Source: Lachnospiraceae bacterium Marseille-Q4251 (GTDB taxonomy: Bacteria; Bacillota; Clostridia; Lachnospirales; Lachnospiraceae). Taken from it: 64,000 nt of DNA. The stretch's first letter is position 1, and the number at the start of each line of letters is the position of its first letter. A program made the position numbers and the translations under genes. A model generated the notes under the pieces. The model saw nothing but the letters and a program-made list of their open reading frames with translations. It did no database searches and was not told the origin of the DNA. Shown in pieces: positions 25,104 through 34,041 of the stretch. The stretch lies in contig JAGTTO010000001.1 in NCBI GenBank assembly GCA_018223435.1, positions 2,232,001 to 2,296,000 on the forward strand, in the 5' to 3' direction.

Positions 25104-26588
25104 TTGCTTTATTTTATGAGGGGATATCCGTCAAAAGAACGAAAACTTTCTTTCCTTAATCTGTCCCAGTTTGGAAATAGTGAACTGGCCTGGGAATATT
25201 CGGCAAACACCTATAAGACTACCGTTCAAAGGTCGGTGGCAGTGCAGGCCATTGTCCAGAAATTGGATCAGATGATGTATGCGGATACGAATATTTATGG
25301 TTTTGCTATTTTGAGCGGCGACGGCCGTAATGTGGTTTCTACGGTGGAAAAAAAGAGCCGTACCGGTGTCATGAAAATAGACGAAAAGACGAGAGACATT
25401 CTGGAAGAATGTAAGGAAAGCTATCCTTTTGTAAAATGGGTATCCGGAGAGAGTCTGGATGTGGGAATGACAGAGGCCTTTTACTGTATGGTCAACCGAC
25501 CGGTTCTTCTGGGGATTGTGGCTCTGGGAGAGGCGGAAAAAACGGAGGAGGACAGCTATCTCTGTATGGCCCTGGATGAAAAAAAGGTCAGCCAGAGTTA
25601 TGGCATGGTTTCCTATAATGGCAGCCGGGCGGCGCTGGTGGACGAAAACGGCAAGATCATTTCCTCGATGGATTCCGAGTATCTGGAAACTATTTATCAG
25701 CCCAAAGAAGAGGAACAGAACATCGAATATGATCTCTCTTATCATAACTGGAAACTGGTAAATATGATTCCCAAGGATGAATATCTTCGGGAAGCCAGAG
25801 GAATTAAGAAAACAGGTTTTCTTCTGGGTGGAATTGCCTCTCTTGCCGTGCTCTTTTTCTGTCTGATCTGGAACCAGAAGTATACAAGGCCGATCCAGAT
25901 TCTGATGGATCAGATGGAGATGGTGGGAAAGGAGCAGCTGGATATCGAAAATCCCGAGAAGGTGGGCTGGCCGGAGCAGGAGAAGGCCAGAGAAGAACTT
26001 CTGGCGCTCCAGTATCAGATCAACCCGCACTTTCTCTATAATTCTTTAAATTCCATCTGCTGGATGGTGATGATGACGAATAATACGAAGGTGGCGGATT
26101 CGCTGGTCATTCTCTGTAAGGTCATTATGCCGATCTTGAGGAATCCGAGCTTTACCTGGAAGCTCAGCGACGAGCTGGATTTCCTGGAGAATTATATCAA
26201 GATGATGCGGATTCGGTATGGAAACGAGATGGAATACCATTTACAGTGTGATGACGGAATCCAGGACGAGGATTTTCCGCGGTTTATCATTCAGCCGGTG
26301 ATGGAGAATTGTTTCGTTCATGGAAGCAGCTCCGCGGAGATCAGGCATATTTACCTTCGGATCCGGAAGACGGAGCGTTTTGCCATTGAGGTGCAGAATA
26401 CCGGCTCCTTTCTGGAAGCGGAGAAAGTGGCAGTGGTCAACCGGAAGATTGCTGAAGGAACGCCGGATAATGAGAGCATCGGTCTTTGCAATATCCGGAA
26501 GCGTCTGAACCTCCTGTATGGAGAAAAGGGCGATATCTGGCTGGAAAGCAGCCCGGAGCGAGGGGTATTGGTGTATATTTGTTTTTAG
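25104..26588 (+). pseudogene. 5'-truncated YesM-type sensor histidine kinase
   Basis: An open frame of up to 494 codons (TTG 25104, first ATG 25116) without a good ribosome-binding site, starting 19 bases from the divergent deacetylase gene. The product enters directly into what looks like a dCache sensor domain; the first membrane segment usual in this family is missing. One membrane helix (238-256) follows, then a HAMP region that looks about 30 residues short, the His_kinase box NPHFLYN (His309) and a HATPase domain. The N-box MENCFVHG is present but the G1 box reads VQNTGSF, lacking the usual Asp. No response regulator is paired with it. Probably a decaying remnant; a true short protein is possible. 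Confidence 0.65.
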
Positions 26589-26597
26589 CTTTAAGAG

Positions 26598-26640
26598 AAG
26601 AACAGAGGTGTGTCGGAAGATGGGCCACTGTTCTTTTTCT
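26598..26640 (+). terminator. terminator after the truncated kinase
   Basis: AAGAACAG (26598-26605) pairs with CTGTTCTT (26628-26635), partly extended inward, then TTTTTCT. It isolates the truncated kinase from the next operon. A weak TTGAAA-16-TAATCT promoter (26642-26669) follows. Confidence 0.7.
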
Positions 26641-26690
26641 ATTGAAAAAACGGGCAACTGTGGTAATCTAAGGAAAAAGGAGGAGAAAAA

Positions 26691-28388
26691 ATGTCCATTC
26701 GTAAACAGATGATTCTATATTTTTCCTGTGTCATGGTTGTGATTTTTACTTTGACAGAATTGATCAATGGATGGCAGGCTTACCGACAGCTGGAGAAAAA
26801 TATGACAGCGTCAGTCAAGGAACTGCTGAATCTCAGTGTTAAAAACATGGATTACTATTTTCAGGATACCTCAAATGTGTGCTCATCCATTATGGCGGAT
26901 GAGCGGACGCAAAATATTCTTCAACAGGAGATCAAGGATGATCTGGACGGAAAAATCCTTGGACGGGAACTGAATAAAGTGGTCGCACAGTATGCTTCAA
27001 CTCGACCTTATATCACGAAAGTCTACCTTATGGATAAAAAACGGAAGATCATTACCCCGGAACTCAGAGGAGAACAGGTAGATAAATTTTTGAATATTAC
27101 CAAAAATGGAAAAATTTTAAATATTTCGCCGCTTCATAAGGCGGGCTATGTTTCTGGAACTGCAAAAGTTTTTTCTGTGGCGAAATTGATTTATGCGTAC
27201 AATGACCGAACGGAACCGTTGGGGACGATTGTAGCAGATATAGACTGCAAGGTTTTGGAAGAGGCGTTGGGGGATTATGCACTTCCACTGGATGGCAGAA
27301 TGATTCTGTTAAATGAAAATGGTGAGGTGCTTTTAAACAAGTCCGGAAAAGACGTACAGTGGGAAAACGGCAGCAGAAAGAGCAGCAGTGAGTATGTCAC
27401 TATTTCGGAACAGTCTCAGGTGACAGGCTGGACTCTGTCAGCCCAGATTCCGCGAGGAGAATTTATAAGATCTATTATCAGCCAGATGTGGCTTTCCTTT
27501 GCCGTCCTTATCTTCTGTCTTGCGGTGATTGTTCTGGTCAGCCGGAAGATTATTCACTCGGTCTATCAGCCCTTGAACCTTTTGACGGAATCGATGAAAA
27601 CCGTGGAACAGGGAAATTTTGATACGAAAATTGAGTATAACCAGAAGGATGAATTTTCAAGGGTTATTCATGGTTATAATCTGATGGTTGTAAAAATAAA
27701 AGCCTTGCTTCAGGAAATTGTAGAAAAGGAGCAGACCCAGAGAAATGCGGAGCTTTATGCATTGCAGGCCCAGATCAACCCGCATTTTCTGTATAATACC
27801 TTAAATTCTATCCGATATTTTGCGAAAATTTACAAAGCGCCGGAGATCCGGGAAATAACGGCGGCGTTGATTCAGCTTTCAAAGGCAAGTTTAAGTTCTG
27901 AAAAATTTATTTGCATTCGCCAGGAGCTGGAGCTGACGGAACAGTATCTTGCCATTCAAAAAATGCGTTACGGAGATATTGCAGAGGTAACGATGGAAAT
28001 GGAAGAAGAACTGGGCGACTGTCTGATTCCGCGCTTTTCCATTCAGCCGGCCGTGGAAAATGCTTTATTTCATGGAATTTTGCCAAAAGGAAATGGAAAA
28101 ATTGAAGTAAAGGTGCATAGAAGCGGAGCCGGGATTGAAATTCAGATCAGAGATGATGGAGTTGGAATAGAAAAAGAACAGATGGAAGAAATAAATGAAA
28201 GGTTAAAAATGGCTGTTTTTTCAGAAGAGGGGAATCAGGAAATCAGCAGACTGAAAAATATAGGCCTTGAAAATATTAATTACCGTATTCGGATCTATTA
28301 TGGTGAAACGGAGGCGGGAGTTCGACTGGAAGAGGAAAATCCGGGAACGCGGGTGGAATTTTACATTCCGATGAGAAGGGAAGAATGA
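26691..28388 (+). CDS. YesM-type sensor histidine kinase
   Basis: A complete 565-residue kinase: membrane helix 1 (about 8-26), an extracytoplasmic sensor domain (about 30-263), helix 2 (about 264-285), HAMP linker, His_kinase domain with NPHFLYN (His365) and a HATPase domain with ENALFHG, IRDDGVGI and IGLENINYRI. It pairs with the AraC-type regulator 4 bases downstream and faces a sugar ABC operon, so an extracellular sugar is the likely signal. AAGGAGGAG precedes the ATG. Base composition is more AT-rich than the origin region. Confidence 0.93.
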   Translation: MSIRKQMILYFSCVMVVIFTLTELINGWQAYRQLEKNMTASVKELLNLSVKNMDYYFQDTSNVCSSIMADERTQNILQQEIKDDLDGKILGRELNKVVAQYASTRPYITKVYLMDKKRKIITPELRGEQVDKFLNITKNGKILNISPLHKAGYVSGTAKVFSVAKLIYAYNDRTEPLGTIVADIDCKVLEEALGDYALPLDGRMILLNENGEVLLNKSGKDVQWENGSRKSSSEYVTISEQSQVTGWTLSAQIPRGEFIRSIISQMWLSFAVLIFCLAVIVLVSRKIIHSVYQPLNLLTESMKTVEQGNFDTKIEYNQKDEFSRVIHGYNLMVVKIKALLQEIVEKEQTQRNAELYALQAQINPHFLYNTLNSIRYFAKIYKAPEIREITAALIQLSKASLSSEKFICIRQELELTEQYLAIQKMRYGDIAEVTMEMEEELGDCLIPRFSIQPAVENALFHGILPKGNGKIEVKVHRSGAGIEIQIRDDGVGIEKEQMEEINERLKMAVFSEEGNQEISRLKNIGLENINYRIRIYYGETEAGVRLEEENPGTRVEFYIPMRREE

Positions 28389-28392
28389 GAAC

Positions 28393-29589
28393 ATGCGGAA
28401 AGTATTGATTGTAGACGATGAACTTTTGGCAAGGAGAATGCTGAAAGAAAGTATTGTGTGGGAGGAATATGGTTATAGCATCTGTGGAGAAGCTGCAAAT
28501 GGAAAGGATGGACTGGAAAAGGCAGTTCAGCTGCGGCCGGATTTGATTTTTGTGGATATCAAAATGCCGGTGATGAGCGGTCTTACGATGGTGCGGGAGA
28601 TTCAGGCTCTGGAACTGGGCTGTGAAATCGTGATGCTGACCTGTTACGAAGATTTTGATTATGTGCGGGAGGCTATGCGCTGTGGGGCAGCAGATTATCT
28701 GTTAAAACACACGTTTGAGGATGAAGATCTAAAAGAACTGCTCAGGCGCATAGAAAAACGAATCCAAAAAGAAGAAAATCGCATGGAAAGCCTGAATCTT
28801 CTGAAAGAAAATGTTTTTGAAAAACTGATTTCCGATACACTAAGCAGAGAAAAAATCAGAGGATATGTAGAGACAGGAATCCTGCCGGCATTGCATTCAC
28901 ACTATATGGTGGTATGTATCCGTATGCAAAAGCAGCCTACGGATACGGAGAAAGAAAAATTTATCGAAAATTTTCAAACAGATCTGGATAAAAATGTAAA
29001 TAAAATGGAAGAATGGCATTGGTATTTGTCATCCATGAAAAACAGAGAACTATATTTACTGTTAACCTCTCCGGATAAAACCAGTGTTTCCGAAATGAAA
29101 ACAGCTATTAAAAAAATCATGACTGATTTTTACAGGAGAAAACAAGAAAAAGAAATCGGATGGCTGACAGGTGTGACCTGCCGGATGTTTTGCAGATGGG
29201 AAGATCTCAGAGAGGCAGTAAAAGAAGCAAAAGATCTGACACAAGGAGGGGAAGAATACCTTGCCTGCAGTGCGAAGGTAATTTCAGCAATAGAATTTAT
29301 CAGAAATAATTATGCAAGGCAAATCTGCCTGGAGGATATTGCAGAATATGCAGGGGTCAGCCGTGTTTATTTAAGCCAGATTTTTAAGAAAGAGACCGGG
29401 AAAAATATCAGCGATTATCTGGTGGAATATCGGCTGGGAAAAGCGAAGGAGCTTCTTCTCAACAGTAATCTGAAGATTTATACGATTGCTGAATTGTGTG
29501 GCTTTGGAAGCGCGCAGTATTTTAACAAGATATTCAAGAAAATGAACGGAATCAGCCCTTATCAGCTGAAAGATAATAAATTGCAATAA
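28393..29589 (+). CDS. AraC-family response regulator (YesN type)
   Basis: A 398-residue regulator with an N-terminal receiver domain (acidic pair in IVDDE, phospho-acceptor Asp55 in FVDIKMPVMSG, Lys105) and two C-terminal AraC helix-turn-helix motifs (about 295-395; LEDIAEYAGVSRVYLSQIFKK and IAELCGFGSAQYFNKIFKK). The middle is shorter than in many YesN proteins. It probably activates the sugar ABC operon starting 80 bases downstream: there a TATACT -10 (around 29627) lacks a recognisable -35, as expected for an activator-dependent promoter. Confidence 0.92.
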   Translation: MRKVLIVDDELLARRMLKESIVWEEYGYSICGEAANGKDGLEKAVQLRPDLIFVDIKMPVMSGLTMVREIQALELGCEIVMLTCYEDFDYVREAMRCGAADYLLKHTFEDEDLKELLRRIEKRIQKEENRMESLNLLKENVFEKLISDTLSREKIRGYVETGILPALHSHYMVVCIRMQKQPTDTEKEKFIENFQTDLDKNVNKMEEWHWYLSSMKNRELYLLLTSPDKTSVSEMKTAIKKIMTDFYRRKQEKEIGWLTGVTCRMFCRWEDLREAVKEAKDLTQGGEEYLACSAKVISAIEFIRNNYARQICLEDIAEYAGVSRVYLSQIFKKETGKNISDYLVEYRLGKAKELLLNSNLKIYTIAELCGFGSAQYFNKIFKKMNGISPYQLKDNKLQ

Positions 29590-29669
29590 ATCATAACAAC
29601 GGACGATAGAAAGATTTTGGCAGAATGTTATACTTGGCTCATCAGAAAAATTAAAGGAGGGCTTTAAGT

Positions 29670-30959
29670 ATGAAAAAAAGAGCAGCGATGTTACTGGCCG
29701 GAATGATGGTACTGTCTCTGGCAGTGCCCTGTGCAGCAGGAGCGGAGGAAACCAACGACAGCGAGTATTATTACGTCAATGGAAAGGCGCCGGAAGAGGT
29801 TACGGGAAATATTCTTTTCTGGAGCTGGGACCCAAACTTTTTTGACATGGTGCAGAAGATGAATGATATTTATCCGAATGTGACCTTTGATTTTGTTACG
29901 GTGGCTTCCGCTGATGATTATATGCAGAAGCTGCAGGCTGCTCTCACGAGCGGAAGTGATGTGCCGGATATTCTTGCTATGGAGATTAATAATGTCGGAA
30001 AGTTCTATGATATGGGAATTTCCGAGGATCTGGAACAGCACGAAATCGACAAAGATCTTCTGATTCCCTACTTGGCAGATATCGGAACAGATGACAATGG
30101 AACCTTTATCGGCATTCCCAATACCGCTGCGCCGGGAGGTCTCTATTATCGCAGAGATCTGGCAAAAGAATATCTCGGAACAGACGATCCGGATGAGATC
30201 AGTGCGATGGTCAGCGACTGGGATTCCTTTATAGCGACCGGAAAAAAGATAAAGGAAGCATCTGACGGTGCAGTAAATATGATTCCTGGAATTGACACTT
30301 TGGTACAGCCGCTTGTCAACCAGACCGGTTTGCGCTGGCGTGACGAGAACAAGCTGATGGTACAGGAGAATTTTACAGATACCATTGAGCTGATGCTGAA
30401 ATTAAAAGAAGCAGAGATCGATGCTGGTTTGGATGTCTGGACTCCTGCATGGAATGCGTCTTTTGGTCAGGGAAATGTATTTTGCTATCCGGGCTCCTGT
30501 TGGTTCCAAAGCTATGTGATTGAGCCGAATGATCCGGAAGGCAGCGGCAACTGGGGCGTAGCAGAAGTTCCCGGAGGCGCATACAACTGGGGCGGCATCT
30601 GGTGGGGAATGTATAACCAGAGTGAAAATAAGGATGCAGTGGCAGCCTGGATGAAATATGAGCTTTCTAAAGAAGGAGCTCAGAATAAATATGATCTGAT
30701 TCATTTTTATCCGGGAGTTAAATCCGCATATGAGGACGATTATCTGAATAAGCCGAATGAGTTTTTTGGCGGTGAGAATGTAACGGAACTGTATCTGAAA
30801 GAGATGGACGAGATGACCGTACTGCGTCCGATCGCGGATGATGCGCTGTTTTACAACAGTATGACGTTTTTTGCACAGTCACTGGAAGGAACGGCAGATG
30901 AAATCGCAGAAAAAGTGGAAGAGGATATTATTTCCTCCAATCCTGAGTATGAAAAATAA
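29670..30959 (+). CDS. CUT1-family sugar ABC transporter, substrate-binding protein
   Basis: A 429-residue extracytoplasmic solute-binding protein of family 1. The signal peptide (about 1-25) ends AAGAEE without a lipobox, so signal peptidase I cleavage rather than lipid anchoring is predicted, which is unusual for a monoderm. The mature part shows NILFWSWDPNFFDMVQKM, YPNVTFDFV and GIPNTAAPGGLYYRRDLAKEYLG, typical of the fold. It leads an operon with two permeases and an MBL hydrolase. The ligand cannot be assigned. AAAGGAGGG precedes the start. Confidence 0.9.
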   Translation: MKKRAAMLLAGMMVLSLAVPCAAGAEETNDSEYYYVNGKAPEEVTGNILFWSWDPNFFDMVQKMNDIYPNVTFDFVTVASADDYMQKLQAALTSGSDVPDILAMEINNVGKFYDMGISEDLEQHEIDKDLLIPYLADIGTDDNGTFIGIPNTAAPGGLYYRRDLAKEYLGTDDPDEISAMVSDWDSFIATGKKIKEASDGAVNMIPGIDTLVQPLVNQTGLRWRDENKLMVQENFTDTIELMLKLKEAEIDAGLDVWTPAWNASFGQGNVFCYPGSCWFQSYVIEPNDPEGSGNWGVAEVPGGAYNWGGIWWGMYNQSENKDAVAAWMKYELSKEGAQNKYDLIHFYPGVKSAYEDDYLNKPNEFFGGENVTELYLKEMDEMTVLRPIADDALFYNSMTFFAQSLEGTADEIAEKVEEDIISSNPEYEK

Positions 30960-30977
30960 GAGCGGAGGAAATAGAGA

Positions 30978-31859
30978 ATGAAAAAACGTATCAACTGGCC
31001 GTTTTTGTTCATTGCGCCTTTTTTCATAATCTATGGAATTTTTAATCTTTTTCCGATTTTATTCAGCTTTTACATCAGTCTGACTAAGTGGAAGGGTTTT
31101 GGCCCGATGGAGTTTATAGGATTCGATAATTATGTGGCTCTTCTGCAGGATAAAGCGTTTTATCGGTCTGTCTTTAACAGCTTTATGATTGTGCTGGAGG
31201 CTATGATCCCGATTCAGAGCCTTGGCCTGATCCTTGCACTTCTTATGAATTATGGAATTGTAAAAATTGGAAAAGGTTATATCCGGAATACGATGTTTCT
31301 GCCTTATATTACAGCTCCGATCGCGATTGGACTGATTTTTGCAACCCTGTTTGATCAGAATTTCGGTGCGGTAAATTTTTTCCTGAAAGGAATAGGTCTC
31401 ATTGATAAGAATGTGAACTGGCTTCATACAGCGGCTTTTTCAAAGCCGCTGGTGGCCATGGTCACGATCTGGCGCTATGTGGGATATACGGCGGTCATTT
31501 ATCTGGCGGGTTTGCAGAGTATTTCAAAGGATATCTATGAGGCGGCAAAGGTGGATGGCGCTTCAACGCCCAAAGCGATCATTTATGTGATCCTTCCTAT
31601 GTTAAAACCGATTTTGATTTTTCAGATCACCAACGGAATGATTGGCTGTCTCAAGATTTTTGAAGAACCTCTGATGCTGTTTGGCGATTATAAGGGCGGC
31701 GTAAACAGTGCGGCCCAGACAATGAATATGAAGTTTCTGGATACGGCCTTTAAGGCGGGCCAGAGCGGTTATGGAGCTGCTACCGGATATTTGATGTTTG
31801 TGATCATTCTCATATTTACGATGGTTTATTTCCGAATTGTCAACAGAGAGGAGACCTGA
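30978..31859 (+). CDS. sugar ABC transporter permease (MalF/UgpA type)
   Basis: A 293-residue permease with six predicted membrane segments and the EAA loop YEAAKVDGASTPKAIIYVILPMLKP that contacts the ATPase. It lies 18 bases after the binding protein. No ATPase gene is in the operon, so a shared MsmX/MsmK-type ATPase is presumably recruited. Confidence 0.92.
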   Translation: MKKRINWPFLFIAPFFIIYGIFNLFPILFSFYISLTKWKGFGPMEFIGFDNYVALLQDKAFYRSVFNSFMIVLEAMIPIQSLGLILALLMNYGIVKIGKGYIRNTMFLPYITAPIAIGLIFATLFDQNFGAVNFFLKGIGLIDKNVNWLHTAAFSKPLVAMVTIWRYVGYTAVIYLAGLQSISKDIYEAAKVDGASTPKAIIYVILPMLKPILIFQITNGMIGCLKIFEEPLMLFGDYKGGVNSAAQTMNMKFLDTAFKAGQSGYGAATGYLMFVIILIFTMVYFRIVNREET

Positions 31860-31861
31860 AG

Positions 31862-32683
31862 ATGCAGAGAGGAAAAGCAGTTCGTATTTTGATCAATCTG
31901 TTTGTGATCGCAGCAGCAACGATCAGTATGATTCCCTTTGTTCTGATGTTTTTTATGGCAACCCAGGACAACCAGATGATTTTTGCAGGAGATATTTTCC
32001 GGATAGGAAAAGCTTTAAGAAACAATTTTCAGACAATTCTGGATGCAGACTATTTCCGTTCCCTGTTAAACAGTCTGGTTGTTGCTCTGTCCAGCACGTT
32101 TTTAACGGTATTTTTCGGAGCTATGGCGGGTTTTGGATTTGCAAAATATGAATTTAAGCATAAAAAAATGCTGCTTCAGCTGGTAATCCTGACCATGATG
32201 GTGCCGATGGAGGTGGGTCTGGTAGCCTATGTATGGGAAATGAGAGTGCTGCATTTATCAAAAACCTTTCTTCCATTGATCCTGCCAAATATTGCAAATG
32301 CATTTGGAGTGTTCTGGATGACGCAGTATATCGGCGATGCCTTTCCTTATGAGCTGATGGAGAGCAGCTGGCTGGATGGCTGTACAGATATGGGGATTTT
32401 TTTGAAAATGGTTCTTCCAATTGTGAAGCCGGCGCTGTTTACGCTGTCGATTATTGCTTTCCTTCAATCCTGGAACAGCTATCTGCTTCCAATGATTATG
32501 ATTAATGATCCGAAAATGTTTACCATTCCGCTGGTCATTGCTTCCATAGGAAATATGTTTGTGGCAGATTATGGAGCGAGAATCCTGGCAGTAGTCGTCG
32601 GAATCCTTCCAATTATGATTATTTTCATGATATTTTCAAAACAGATCACGGAAGGTCTGGCTTCAGGGGCTGTAAAGGGGTGA
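31862..32683 (+). CDS. sugar ABC transporter permease (MalG/UgpE type)
   Basis: A 273-residue partner permease with six predicted membrane segments and an EAA-type loop (ESSWLDGCTDMGIFLKMVLPIVKP region). It ends in GLASGAVKG, the C-terminal tail common to this subfamily. It starts 2 bases after the preceding stop, so the two permeases are translationally coupled. Confidence 0.92.
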   Translation: MQRGKAVRILINLFVIAAATISMIPFVLMFFMATQDNQMIFAGDIFRIGKALRNNFQTILDADYFRSLLNSLVVALSSTFLTVFFGAMAGFGFAKYEFKHKKMLLQLVILTMMVPMEVGLVAYVWEMRVLHLSKTFLPLILPNIANAFGVFWMTQYIGDAFPYELMESSWLDGCTDMGIFLKMVLPIVKPALFTLSIIAFLQSWNSYLLPMIMINDPKMFTIPLVIASIGNMFVADYGARILAVVVGILPIMIIFMIFSKQITEGLASGAVKG

Positions 32684-32687
32684 GATT

Positions 32688-33404
32688 ATGATGATTTTTC
32701 CAGATATCTACCTGCTTTCGGGCTTTCCTTTCCAGCTTCATCAGAATATTTACGGGATTGATTTCCCGGAAGAAAAGCGGATGGTTCTGATAGATACGGG
32801 GCTGGATGAAGCGGATCGAAGACAGATACAGGAAACTATGAAAATCTGGGGGCTGGAGAAGAGACGAATCTCAGATGTGTTTCTGACACATGCTCATTTT
32901 GACCATGCGGGGAATGCCTTTTGGTTTGAAAAAAATGGGGCGCGTATCTGGGCCGGAGAAGCGGATGCTGCCAGTATAGAAAATGGAGATGAACATACCA
33001 TAGCTTTTGCATACGGGAAAAAATTTCCGGTCTGTCAGAAAGTGGAGCGGCTTAAGGATGGGGAAAAAATTTCGCTGAGTGATTCCTGTGAACTGATCTG
33101 TTTTCATACACCAGGGCATACGGCGGGAAGCATGTGTTATGAACTTGTCGGCAAAGGGGAAAAAGTTCTTTTTACCGGGGATTTTATGCAGGCAGGGGAA
33201 GAGGACGGCAGTGCGCGGCTGGGAATCCGGGTGGACCCGGGATATTCCTATAAAGAATATCTCTCCGCAGTAAGAAAGATGATGAAGGTCGAAAGCAAAG
33301 CAGTACTGCCGGGACATTTCAGGCCGTATTTAAAGCCTGCGTCCTGGCTTATGCAGGCGGCGTACCGGGAAATGCTGGTAAACCGTGAAAAATATAAAGA
33401 TTAA
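32688..33404 (+). CDS. metallo-beta-lactamase-fold hydrolase
   Basis: A 238-residue MBL-fold protein. The metal motif THAHFDHAG (HxHxDH) is near residues 65-73, a further ligand His is in HTPGHTAGS, the bridging Asp is in FTGDFM, and a final His is in LPGHFRP. No signal peptide. Being the last gene of a sugar transporter operon, it may act on a product of the imported sugar (a lactone or ester, for instance), but the substrate is not readable. It starts ATGATG just behind GGGGTGAG. Confidence 0.85.
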   Translation: MMIFPDIYLLSGFPFQLHQNIYGIDFPEEKRMVLIDTGLDEADRRQIQETMKIWGLEKRRISDVFLTHAHFDHAGNAFWFEKNGARIWAGEADAASIENGDEHTIAFAYGKKFPVCQKVERLKDGEKISLSDSCELICFHTPGHTAGSMCYELVGKGEKVLFTGDFMQAGEEDGSARLGIRVDPGYSYKEYLSAVRKMMKVESKAVLPGHFRPYLKPASWLMQAAYREMLVNREKYKD

Positions 33405-33408
33405 GAAG

Positions 33409-33446
33409 TGGCAGAAGTATCCTGAAAAAAAGGTGCTTCTGCTATT
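33409..33446 (+). terminator. terminator after the MBL gene
   Basis: GCAGAAG pairs with CTTCTGC over a loop that partly pairs, followed by TATTTTATT. The next 160 bases are very AT-rich with no gene seen. Confidence 0.65.
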
Positions 33447-33639
33447 TTATTATACAAAATCACGGAAAATACTTGACTTATTTTGCGATTCCTATAATAA
33501 AAATCTAAAAATAAGTCTAAAAAATAATCAAACCATTAAAAAAACATAAAATATAACAAGTAACTGGCAAGAAATATCATTCAGAATCCGTCATTTTTCC
33601 GGTAAAATAGATTCATCACAAATAAGGCGGGCCGAAGGG

Positions 33640-33998
33640 TCCTATCCTATCTGATCCTGCCTCTGCCCAAACCGATCATTGCGACCGTAGCCGTTTTCGT
33701 GGCAGTTGGCCAGTGGAACTCCTGGTTCGACAACCATATTTACACCAGAGGAAATGATTCGTTGACGACCTTACAGTATTTGCTTTATAATTACCTCAAT
33801 GAAGTGCAGAGACTGGCAAACCAGATCAAGAACACCACAAATGCAGCAGGTATGAATCAGCTGGTATCCAATTCCATCTCTCCGAAGGGAATCCGGATGA
33901 CCATCACGGTTCTGGCCTCTCTGCCGATCTTCATGGTTTACCCCTTCATGCAGAAATATTTTGTAAAGGGTATTATGGTAGGCGCTGTAAAGGGTTGA
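33640..33998 (+). pseudogene. C-terminal remnant of an LplC-type sugar ABC permease
   Basis: From about 33640 the frame reads LILPLPKPIIATVAVFVAVGQWNSWF and continues to a normal C-terminal end FVKGIMVGAVKG at 33998. This matches the last third (EAA loop onward) of permeases such as the gene at 39437, which has IPVCKPIIAVLCLYQFVAMWNSYF and ends KGVMIGSVKG. The first two thirds, including the signal for translation, are gone. A GTG at 33699 lies inside conserved sequence and is not a credible start. The remnant leads into the fucosidase gene, so it is the scar of a deleted sugar-transport operon. Confidence 0.85.
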
Positions 33999-34041
33999 TT
34001 CCCGCAAACGAAAACGTATAATTTAAGGAGGAGCAACAACA

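Noticed and set aside
33471..33500. TTGACT ... TATAAT as a promoter for the fucosidase region
   Set aside because: The spacing is only 14 bases, too short for a sigma-70-type promoter.
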